Position numbers and translations under genes: made by a program
Notes under the pieces: model-generated
Database searches by the model: none
What the model was told of the DNA's origin: nothing
Seen by the model: only the letters and a program-made list of their open reading frames with translations
NCBI GenBank assembly: GCA_016795125.1
Contig: JAEUIG010000506.1
Span: 1-15,876, forward strand
Direction of reading: 5' to 3'
DNA: 15,876 nucleotides
Source: Planctomycetaceae bacterium
GTDB lineage: Bacteria; Planctomycetota; Planctomycetia; Planctomycetales; Planctomycetaceae
Shown: one piece after another, positions 1-6,351 of the stretch
How positions within the stretch are numbered: the first letter of the stretch is position 1
How the letters are laid out: every line of letters begins with the position of its first letter

Positions 1-319
1 CGGTCGCCATCCGCCTGCCGAAGTCGACGGCCTGCTGGTACGCGGGGTGATCCGGCTGCATGCGCGCCGAACCGAAGACGGTGATCTTGCGCTGCCGGCG
101 ATACTGCTTGAAGAACTTGAAGGAGTAGCGGAGCTCCTTCAGGGAGCGGGCGATGATCTTGAGGTCGCCGCGCGTGGCCTGGTCGCGTTCGAGCTTGTCG
201 GCGGTCTCGCGGATCTCGTCGATCAGCTCGAAGGTCCGGTTCGGATCCGGTTCGTGCTCGGTCGGGAGGACGTTCGATTCGGAAACGTCGGGGAGAGCGC
301 GGCGCTGCTTCCGTGCCAT
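1..319 (-). CDS. LOG-family protein (lysine decarboxylase-like Rossmann fold), N-terminal part, cut by window edge
   Basis: Reading down from the ATG at 319 gives 106 residues and runs off the left edge. The N-terminus is polar, followed by a helical segment (ERTFELIDEIRETADKLERD-like, about residues 28-47). At about residues 76-98 there is a KITVFGSARMQPDHPAYQQA stretch. That V-F-G-S-A-R segment, with a helical extension before it, is the start of the nucleotide-binding fold in long bacterial LOG / TIGR00730 proteins. Members characterised in plants and bacteria release cytokinin bases from riboside monophosphates, and others are nucleotide phosphoribohydrolases. The catalytic PGGxGTxxE motif would lie beyond the window, so activity cannot be judged. 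The STAS gene ends 114 bases upstream on the same strand. No clear ribosome-binding site precedes the ATG. The family call is fairly sure; the substrate is unknown. Confidence 0.8.
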   Translation of the reverse strand, partial: MARKQRRALPDVSESNVLPTEHEPDPNRTFELIDEIRETADKLERDQATRGDLKIIARSLKELRYSFKFFKQYRRQRKITVFGSARMQPDHPAYQQAVDFGRRMAT

Positions 320-433
320 GAGAGTCCGATCCAGTGTCCCGGACAATTGTCAGTGCACGAATCGCCGGACGAGGACCAGCCGTTGAACCATCCGGGACAC
401 ACGCCCAACGACCAGCGCTCGCAGCGAGCCTGT

Positions 434-799
434 TCAGGCGCCGATGGCTTCCAGCGCTTCGTCGCGGGTGTCGTAGATGGCCCAGAGCGTATCGAGGTTG
501 GTGATCTGCAGCAGTTCACGTGCGAGCTGGCTGGCTCCGCAGAGCACGAGCTCGCCCCCTTTTTGCCGCACCAGCTTGTGGCACCGCAGCAACAGCGCCA
601 GGAACACCGACCCGAAGTAGGAGACCTGGCTGAGATCGAACACGACGAGGGGCACGCGCTGCCGCGCTAGCGGCGCCAGGACGAGGTCGGCCGCGTGCTC
701 GACGACGTCCCACGACATGCCTTCCACGTTGCTGGCCGGGATCACGACCACGGCGTCGCCGTGGTATTCCAGCTCGAAGTCGTCCCTGTCTTTGCTCAT
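434..799 (-). CDS. STAS-domain protein (anti-sigma factor antagonist type)
   Basis: A 121-residue protein that is one STAS domain and nothing else. Beta strands (AVVVIPAS, PLVVFDLSQVSYFGS, GELVLCGAS) alternate with helices, as in SpoIIAA/RsbV. Such proteins bind an anti-sigma kinase and are switched by phosphorylation of a serine at the start of the second helix. Here that serine would be S64 in Y-F-G-S. The Asp or Asn usual just before it is a glycine (G63), a variant I associate with planctomycete STAS proteins. No RsbW-like kinase, SpoIIE-like phosphatase or sigma factor lies in the window, so the partner is unknown. It sits 64 bases after the stop of the exported helical-repeat gene and 114 bases before the LOG-family gene, all on the minus strand, so co-transcription is possible. 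Confidence 0.85.
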   Translation of the reverse strand: MSKDRDDFELEYHGDAVVVIPASNVEGMSWDVVEHAADLVLAPLARQRVPLVVFDLSQVSYFGSVFLALLLRCHKLVRQKGGELVLCGASQLARELLQITNLDTLWAIYDTRDEALEAIGA

Positions 800-863
800 G
801 TCAGTCGGAAGTTCGGCATTCCTGGGGAGGAAATCGCGGAGGGCGGGATCGACGGCACGACAA

Positions 864-2228
864 CTATCGCTGATCGGCGTTGGCCATCGGATCGCGGCGC
901 GGGGTCAGGTCGACCTGTTTGCTGGACGGGGTGGGTTTGTTGTCGGCAGGGACGTTGTTCTTCAGCCAGTCGTCCAGCAGCTGGATTTCATCGGCGGTGG
1001 TCTGCCGGGGCTGTCTCGAACCCATCACCGAGTTCACGACCGGCAGCAGGGCCTGGTAGGCGGAGGTCACGAGCGGCTCATGCTGTGTGTATCCCGGCTG
1101 CCTGGCCTTCTGCAGCAATCCCCAGTTCTTCTGTTTCTGCTCGGCGGTCTGGGGGTTAAAGCTCAGGTACATGCTGAGAAAGCTGTACGGCCAGTGAGAT
1201 CCATTGAGCCGGGCGTTCCGTTCGGCCGCCATCTCCCGCGTGATCTTGCAGATCTGGTAGGTGATCAGCGGCACGTTGATGCTGTCCGCCTGCTGCCAGG
1301 GCAGCTGGGTGGCGGCCCGCGCCGCCGTGGTGCGGACCATCCAGTGCTCCTTGTTGCTCGACAGGACGGCCACAAGCGTGTCGATGATGATCGGCTGTCG
1401 CTGCAGGTCGTAGCAGAGTCCGGTATCGCCAAGCGCCTCGACCAGCCGCAATCGATACCACCAGTTCTGCGGCGCCATGGCCTGCGGATCGCCAAGAACC
1501 GTGACGATTTTGGTGGCGACCTTGCTGCGTTCGGTGACCGGGAAGTCGACGTCGCGACAGAGGCGACCGAGTCCTTTAACGGCCCACAGCTTGCATTCCA
1601 CAAGCTGATTCGGGTCGTCGAGGATGCTGAGGAACAGAGGCGCGGCGCCGAAGTAGGGCCGCGGCGGCGTGGTGGTCGCATCGCTGACGAGACTCGCAGC
1701 GACGATCACCACGTTCAGCCGGATGGCGGGCGGCTGTCCGAGCAGTTCCGGGGCGATGCGGACGATTTCTTCATTGACGAAGTTACGACCTTCCGGCGTC
1801 GTGAGCTGCTTCGAATTGATCGTTTCCAGCAGCTTCTGCACGATGATGTGCAGGTTTGGTCGTTCTTCCTTGATCGTCAGCTTGTACAGATAGTGCTGGA
1901 TGCTCTTCGTAACGGTCTCGCGATCGGCGCCGCCGAGCCGTTCCAGCCGCAGTGCCTGTTTGAACCGCAGCTCCCCGTTGGAGCGCTCCCAGGCCGTCGC
2001 CTTTTCCTTGTCGTACAGCGGCGGGTCGTACTTGGATTCATCGAGGGGCGCCTGGGCGGGCACGACCGGCTCAGCCTCGGCGGGAGGCGCCGACTCGGTC
2101 TCTGCGGCCGGGGGATCCTGTGCGCTCACCAGGGCCGCCGCCAGCCACAGGCAGGTGGCCGACATGAGTCCGGAGGACACCCTCAAGTTGCGGCGCGTTG
2201 GAGTGCAGACGCGGACGATCGGTTCCAC
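864..2228 (-). CDS. Exported helical-repeat (HEAT-like) protein of unknown function
   Basis: About 454 residues from a GTG start at 2228, chosen because AAAGGGA lies 6 bases upstream (2235-2241) and the result is a sensible signal peptide. An in-frame ATG at 2309 would add 27 polar residues, and the ATG at 2165 is a third option. The signal peptide has an Arg-rich n-region, then a hydrophobic core (LMSATCLWLAAALVSA), with likely cleavage after about residue 36. A Pro/Ala/Glu-rich linker follows (about 37-65). The rest is alpha-helical with repeats of the form LxxxLxDxxxxxxxKLWAVKGLGRL and LVAVLSSxxxxWMVRTTAARA, which resemble HEAT/armadillo repeats. There is no catalytic motif. It probably acts as an exported binding scaffold (inference). 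It is divergent from the ABC gene and is the first gene of the leftmost minus-strand group. Confidence 0.75.
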   Translation of the reverse strand: MEPIVRVCTPTRRNLRVSSGLMSATCLWLAAALVSAQDPPAAETESAPPAEAEPVVPAQAPLDESKYDPPLYDKEKATAWERSNGELRFKQALRLERLGGADRETVTKSIQHYLYKLTIKEERPNLHIIVQKLLETINSKQLTTPEGRNFVNEEIVRIAPELLGQPPAIRLNVVIVAASLVSDATTTPPRPYFGAAPLFLSILDDPNQLVECKLWAVKGLGRLCRDVDFPVTERSKVATKIVTVLGDPQAMAPQNWWYRLRLVEALGDTGLCYDLQRQPIIIDTLVAVLSSNKEHWMVRTTAARAATQLPWQQADSINVPLITYQICKITREMAAERNARLNGSHWPYSFLSMYLSFNPQTAEQKQKNWGLLQKARQPGYTQHEPLVTSAYQALLPVVNSVMGSRQPRQTTADEIQLLDDWLKNNVPADNKPTPSSKQVDLTPRRDPMANADQR

Positions 2229-2234
2229 CGCGAG

Positions 2235-2241
2235 TCCCTTT
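2235..2241 (-). promoter_or_regulatory. Ribosome-binding site supporting the GTG start at 2228
   Basis: On the minus strand AAAGGGA is followed by 6 bases and then GTG. This is the best spaced Shine-Dalgarno-like site for this gene and is the main reason for preferring 2228 over the ATG at 2309, where AAAGG stands about 11 bases off. Confidence 0.45.
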
Positions 2242-2309
2242 GGCAAGATGTGTGCCGGCGCGACGGTCCGGCGGTGCTTCCGACCGCTCGCCCCGAGCGC
2301 AGCCACCAT

Positions 2310-2710
2310 TCAGACGTGAACCTTTCGGACCGCTGGCGCACTGAGCGCCGGATGGCCGACTCCCCTGGCGCGGACCGAACCGCCCAAAAGCATAACTTCA
2401 ACCCGGACCAACTGCTACGCCGATCATGAACGATTCGGCCGGAAAGCGGTGGGCCGTGCAGAACCATCGCCGGCGCCTGACTCATGCCGACGACCGCTAT
2501 AAATCACCATCGCCTGCAATGAATTCCATTCGACGGTATCAGCGTTCTCCGACGCGTGTCAAGAGGCGCGATCCGGGCGTCCCGCACAGGCTCGCTTGCT
2601 CGCCCGGCAATCGCCCGGCAGTGACCGGCCTGCCGACATGGCGGTTGACACTGTGACGCAGAATTCACGATTCTGTGTGCTGCAGACCCGTAAAACCACG
2701 GACAACCGGC
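2310..2710. other. Divergent intergenic region with no gene
   Basis: About 400 bases separate the divergently transcribed helical-repeat gene (minus) and the ABC ATPase gene (plus). I see no convincing coding frame: the frames that cross it are uninterrupted only because of high GC. It holds a promoter-like site for the ABC gene at 2645-2674 and an isolated AT-rich TATAAAT near 2498 without a good partner. The minus-strand gene must also be driven from here, but I cannot point to its promoter. Confidence 0.5.
2645..2674 (+). promoter_or_regulatory. Putative sigma70-type promoter of the ABC ATPase gene
   Basis: A perfect TTGACA (2645-2650) is followed by 18 bases and GATTCT (2669-2674), which keeps the A2 and final T of the -10 consensus. 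Transcription would start near 2682, leaving a short leader of about 30 bases before the ATG at 2711. This also argues against the upstream ATG at 2675. The weak -10 box limits confidence. Confidence 0.4.
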
Positions 2711-4543
2711 ATGGATGGTGCAACCCCGCTGCTGCAGATCCGGGGGCTGAAGACGCAGTTCGCCAGCGACCAGGGGGTGGTGCGGGCGGTTGACGACCTG
2801 ACCATTGCCATCCGCCGCGGGCAGACTCTCGGCCTGGTCGGAGAGAGCGGGTCGGGCAAGTCGGTGACGTCTCTGTCAATCATGCGGCTGCTGCCGGAAG
2901 TGTCGGCTCGAGTCGTCGCCGGCGAAGTCGACTTCCAGGGGCGCGACCTGCTGCAACTCCCCGAGCGGGAGATGCGGCAGCTGCGCGGCCGCGACCTCAG
3001 CATGATCTTTCAGGAGCCGGGCACGTCGTTGAACCCCGTCTTCCGGGTCGGAGACCAGGTGCTGGAGGCCATTATCCGTCACCAGCGCGTGACCAGGGAA
3101 CAGGCCCGCCAGCGGACGATCGACCTGTTCACGGAGGTCGGCATCCCGGATCCGCAGCGGCGAATCAACAGCTACCCGCACGAGATGTCTGGCGGACAGA
3201 AACAGCGCGTCATGATTGCCATGGCGCTGTGCTGCAATCCGCAGCTCCTGATCGCCGACGAACCGACGACCGCGCTCGACGTCACCATCCAGCGCCAGAT
3301 TCTCGACCTGATCCGCAAGCTGCGGGATGAGCGCGGCATGGCGGTGTTGTTTATCACGCACGACCTCGGGTTGATCGCCGAAATCGCCGACCACGTGGCG
3401 GTGATGTTCCGTGGCAAGCTGGTGGAGCATGGCGAAGTGGATCAGGTTCTGCGCCGACCGCAGCATCCCTACACGAAAGGGTTGCTCGCGTGCCGACCGC
3501 GGCTGAAGACGACCTACAAGCGGCTGCCGACCGTTGCCGATTTCATGACGATCGAGAAGCAGCCGGATGGCTCGATCAAGACGATTGAGAAGCCGATCGA
3601 CGAGCTGCGTCTGCGAGAACTCAGTTCGCAGGGGCGCGGCCGCCTGCTGCATCCAAGGTCGGAACTGCAACGGATCGGGCATCCCTGGACGGAAGGACAA
3701 CACGCGGCCGATACGACCTGCATCCCTGAAGGCCAGACGCCGGTCCTGTCGGTCCGCGACCTGCAGGTGCACTACCCGCTGAAAGCCGGCCTGTTCCGTC
3801 GCACCGTCGACCACGTCCGGGCCGTCGACGGAATCAGTTTCAACGTCTACCGCGGCCAGACGCTGGGACTCGTGGGCGAATCGGGCTGCGGCAAGACGAC
3901 GACGGGCCGCGCGATCGTGCGATTGACGAAGATCACCGCCGGCCAGGTGCTGCTGGAGGGAAACGACGTCGCACACGTGCACGGAGTGGCGCTCCGCCAG
4001 CTGCGGCGGCGTGTGCAGATCATCTTTCAGGACCCTTACAGCTCGCTCAACCCGCGGCTGACGGTCGAATCGGTGCTGGTGGAAGCGATGATGGTGCACG
4101 CGCTGGGAGCATCAAAGCGCGATCGGCGCGACCGGGCGGCACAGCTGCTCGAAGAGGTCGGGCTGGAGGCAGCGCATCTGCGGCGGTATCCGCACGAGTT
4201 TTCCGGCGGACAGCGGCAGCGGATTTCGATTGCCCGCGCCCTCGCCGTCGAGCCGGAGTTCGTCATCTGCGACGAATCGGTCTCGGCACTGGACGTGTCC
4301 GTGCAGGCGCAGGTGCTGAACCTGCTCAAGAAGCTGCAGCTGGAGCGGAAGCTCACCTATATCTTCATCAGCCACGACCTGAGCGTGGTCAAGTTCATGT
4401 CGGACATGATGGCCGTAATGAACGCCGGCAAGATCGTCGAGTTCGGTCCGTCGGAAAACATTTACGCCAACCCGCACGAGGAATACACACGGCGGCTGAT
4501 TGCGGCGATCCCCGACGATTCGCTGGAACGGCGAACCGCCTGA
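2711..4543 (+). CDS. Fused two-ATPase protein of a peptide/nickel-type ABC importer (DppD-DppF fusion)
   Basis: 610 residues with two complete ATP-binding domains of the dipeptide/oligopeptide importer class, which power uptake of peptides or similar solutes through the inner membrane. Domain 1: Walker A GESGSGKS (44-51), Q-loop Q101, signature MSGGQ (159-163), Walker B LLIADEP with D183/E184, switch H217, then the HPYTKGLL element (about 252-259) typical of the oligopeptide C-terminal region. Domain 2: Walker A GESGCGKT (389-396), Q440, signature FSGGQ (497-501), Walker B with D521/E522, switch H555. All ATPase residues are present in both halves. The roughly 75-residue linker (about 265-340) is longer than in most fusions. 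The ATG at 2711 is chosen over 2675 because homology begins directly after it and the promoter-like site would overlap the earlier start. No permease or solute-binding gene is adjacent, so the substrate is undefined. Confidence 0.92.
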   Translation: MDGATPLLQIRGLKTQFASDQGVVRAVDDLTIAIRRGQTLGLVGESGSGKSVTSLSIMRLLPEVSARVVAGEVDFQGRDLLQLPEREMRQLRGRDLSMIFQEPGTSLNPVFRVGDQVLEAIIRHQRVTREQARQRTIDLFTEVGIPDPQRRINSYPHEMSGGQKQRVMIAMALCCNPQLLIADEPTTALDVTIQRQILDLIRKLRDERGMAVLFITHDLGLIAEIADHVAVMFRGKLVEHGEVDQVLRRPQHPYTKGLLACRPRLKTTYKRLPTVADFMTIEKQPDGSIKTIEKPIDELRLRELSSQGRGRLLHPRSELQRIGHPWTEGQHAADTTCIPEGQTPVLSVRDLQVHYPLKAGLFRRTVDHVRAVDGISFNVYRGQTLGLVGESGCGKTTTGRAIVRLTKITAGQVLLEGNDVAHVHGVALRQLRRRVQIIFQDPYSSLNPRLTVESVLVEAMMVHALGASKRDRRDRAAQLLEEVGLEAAHLRRYPHEFSGGQRQRISIARALAVEPEFVICDESVSALDVSVQAQVLNLLKKLQLERKLTYIFISHDLSVVKFMSDMMAVMNAGKIVEFGPSENIYANPHEEYTRRLIAAIPDDSLERRTA

Positions 4544-4584
4544 CGGCAGACACCCGAAGTTCGTTCTCGAATACGAAGAGGCTC

Positions 4585-4611
4585 ACCGCTGAGATCGCAG
4601 AGAACGCAGAG
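4585..4611 (+). repeat. Dispersed CGCAGAG-type repeat, single half
   Basis: After the ABC gene stop, an ACCGCTGAGATCGCAGAG-like stretch contains two CGCAGAG words with a period of 9 (4596-4602 and 4605-4611). This resembles CGCAGAGA-rich intergenic repeats I know from planctomycetes and other bacteria (recollection, not searched). No matching inverted arm is seen nearby, so it looks like half of a former hairpin element. Confidence 0.45.
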
Positions 4612-4656
4612 CAGGTTTTGCGGGGAGTGCCACAATAGTCGCTGGGAATCTGTCTT

Positions 4657-4683
4657 AATCCAAAATCCAGAATCGAAAATCGC
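4657..4683 (+). repeat. Short AATC-word tandem tract directly before the glpK start
   Basis: Four AATC words spaced 7-8 bases apart (AATCC, AAATCC, GAATCG, AAATCG) end 2 bases before the glpK ATG. The tract is AT-rich against a GC-rich background and takes the place where a ribosome-binding site would be expected. It belongs with the similar GAATTCCGAA-like tracts upstream of the STAS and hpnH genes. Confidence 0.4.
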
Positions 4684-4685
4684 CA

Positions 4686-6176
4686 ATGTCCCTCGTCCTC
4701 GCGCTCGACCAGGGAACCACCAGCAGCCGTGCGATCCTGTTTGGTCGCGACGGCCGGCCTGCCGGTCAGGCTCAGCAGGAGTTCCCGCAGCTGTATCCGT
4801 CCCCCGGGCATGTGGAGCATGACCCGGAGGCGATCTGGCAATCGCAACTGGCGACCGCGAAGAGCGCATTGGCGTCTGCCCGCGCCGGCGCGAAGGACGT
4901 CGCCGCGATCGGCATCACCAACCAGCGTGAGACGACCATCGTCTGGGAGCGCGACACGGGCAAGCCCGTGGCGAACGCCATTGTCTGGCAGAGCCGGATT
5001 ACCGCGCCGATGTGCGAGCGGCTCCAGCAGGAAGGGTACGAGCAGACGTTTCGTCAGAAGACGGGTCTTGTCGTCGACGCGTACTTCTCAGGGACCAAGA
5101 TCCGGCACCTGCTCGATACGATTCCCGGTCTGCGTTCCCGCGCCGAACGCGGCGAAGTGCTGTTCGGGACGGTCGATTCGTTCCTCATCTGGCGGCTGAC
5201 CGGCGGCAGGGTGCACGCCACCGATTACAGCAACGCCAGCCGCACGCTGCTGTTCAACATCCACACGCTCGACTGGGACGACGAGCTATTGAAGATCATC
5301 GGCGTGCCACGCGCCATGTTGCCGCAGGTGCTGCCGTCGAGTCACCGTTACGGCGAAACGGAGGCGTCCCTGCTCGGCGGGGCGATCGCCATCACCGGCA
5401 ACGCGGGTGATCAGCAGGCGGCGACATTCGGCCAGGCCTGCTTCGCGCCGGGTGAAGCCAAGAACACCTACGGCACCGGATGCTTCCTGCTGATGAACAC
5501 CGGTCACACACCGGTCGCATCGGAGCACGGCTTGCTGACGACCATCGGCTGGGGTCTCAACGGCAAGGTGACCTACTGTCTGGAAGGGGCAGTGTTCGTG
5601 GCCGGCGCCGTCGTGCAGTGGTTGCGGGACGGACTGGGGCTGATCGCCTCTTCATCGGAAGTGGAGAAGCTCGCGGCGCAGGTGACGTCGACCGACGGCG
5701 TGTACCTGGTGCCGGCGTTCGTCGGCCTGGGAGCGCCGTACTGGGACCCGCACGCGCGGGGGACGATTGTCGGGATCACTCGCGGCACGACGAAGGCGCA
5801 CCTCGCGCGGGCCGCCCTGGAGTCGATGGCCTACCAGACGCGCGACGTGCTCGACGCCATGCAGCGGGACAGCGGCATCGACCTGGCCGCCCTGAAGGTC
5901 GACGGCGGCGCGTGCGCGAACAACCTGCTGATGCAGTTCCAGGCGGATGTGCTGGATGTGGCCGTCCATCGGCCGGTGGTGCAGGAGACGACGGCGCTCG
6001 GTGCGGCGTATCTCGCGGGACTGGCGGTCGGATTCTGGAACGACGAGCGCGACGTGACGGCCAACTGGGTGCTCGACCGCGCGTTCAGGCCCGTTGCAAG
6101 CTCCCCGGCCAGGTCACGCGGCTATGCCGACTGGCAACGCGCCGTGGAAAAGTCCCGCCGCTGGAGCGAAGGGTGA
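4686..6176 (+). CDS. glpK: Glycerol kinase
   Basis: 496 residues, the normal length for glycerol kinase, a cytoplasmic FGGY-family enzyme that phosphorylates glycerol to sn-glycerol 3-phosphate with ATP. Motifs are intact from end to end: LALDQGTTSSRA at 5-16 (phosphate loop), ITNQRETTIVWE with R81/E82 (glycerol contact), DAYFSGTK with Y133, the FGGY-type segment GTVDSFLIWRLTGG (161-174), GNAGDQQAA with catalytic base D242, TYGTGCF (260-266), and the C-terminal DGGACANNLLMQ and ETTALGAAYLAG stretches that bind ADP. The start is fixed by homology; there is no Shine-Dalgarno site, and an AATC-rich tract precedes the ATG. No glpF, glpD or glp regulator is adjacent; it lies 142 bases after the ABC gene on the same strand and meets a convergent gene downstream. 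Residues suggest a fully active enzyme. Confidence 0.97.
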   Translation: MSLVLALDQGTTSSRAILFGRDGRPAGQAQQEFPQLYPSPGHVEHDPEAIWQSQLATAKSALASARAGAKDVAAIGITNQRETTIVWERDTGKPVANAIVWQSRITAPMCERLQQEGYEQTFRQKTGLVVDAYFSGTKIRHLLDTIPGLRSRAERGEVLFGTVDSFLIWRLTGGRVHATDYSNASRTLLFNIHTLDWDDELLKIIGVPRAMLPQVLPSSHRYGETEASLLGGAIAITGNAGDQQAATFGQACFAPGEAKNTYGTGCFLLMNTGHTPVASEHGLLTTIGWGLNGKVTYCLEGAVFVAGAVVQWLRDGLGLIASSSEVEKLAAQVTSTDGVYLVPAFVGLGAPYWDPHARGTIVGITRGTTKAHLARAALESMAYQTRDVLDAMQRDSGIDLAALKVDGGACANNLLMQFQADVLDVAVHRPVVQETTALGAAYLAGLAVGFWNDERDVTANWVLDRAFRPVASSPARSRGYADWQRAVEKSRRWSEG

Positions 6177-6216
6177 AGACAGAAAGAGAGCGTCCTCACC
6201 ATAGAAGGGAAAGATT

Positions 6217-6292
6217 TGAACCACCAAGACACAAAGATCACAAAGAAAGACGCCGGAAAGCTTCTTTGTGCCCTTTGTGTCTTTGTGGTTCA
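6217..6292. repeat. Long imperfect inverted repeat, TTTGTG family, copy 1
   Basis: Two 31-base arms (6217-6247 and 6262-6292) pair with three mismatches around a 14-base loop. The words are GAACCAC, AAGACACAAAG and CACAAAGAA on one side and their complements on the other. It lies between the convergent glpK and DUF1570 genes, 40 bases after the glpK stop, where it could act as a two-way transcription terminator. A second copy is at 10903-10975. The element is AT-rich and asymmetric in purines, unlike the genes beside it. Confidence 0.85.
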
Positions 6293-6333
6293 TATCCTGC
6301 GTCTTCCTGGGATTCTACTTGAGAGTGTGTTCC

Positions 6334-6351
6334 GTCAGGCGGGAGCCTGAC
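6334..6351 (-). repeat. Perfect hairpin GTCAGGC-GGGA-GCCTGAC touching the DUF1570 stop codon
   Basis: Seven-base perfect arms (6334-6340, 6345-6351) with a 4-base loop directly follow the TAG stop of the DUF1570 gene on the minus strand. The sequence read as TAGGTCAGGCTCCCGCCTGA is familiar as a dispersed planctomycete repeat (recollection). It may serve as terminator or mRNA 3' end; there is no T-run. Confidence 0.65.

Noticed and set aside
47..670. 207-codon plus-strand frame over the LOG and STAS genes
   Set aside because: The minus strand encodes two recognisable families over the same bases; the plus product spans both genes and the gap between them, as shadows do.
717..2429. 570-codon open frame on the plus strand
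   Set aside because: It is the antisense shadow of the exported helical-repeat gene; the minus frame has a signal peptide and repeat pattern, while the plus product is rich in Arg/Gly/His with no domain.
2876..4099. 407-codon minus-strand frame
   Set aside because: Antisense to a fully motif-complete ABC ATPase; composition is typical of shadow frames.
5480..6322. 280-codon plus-strand frame overlapping the end of glpK
   Set aside because: It is the other frame of glpK and ends within the TTTGTG repeat; glpK is complete without a frameshift.
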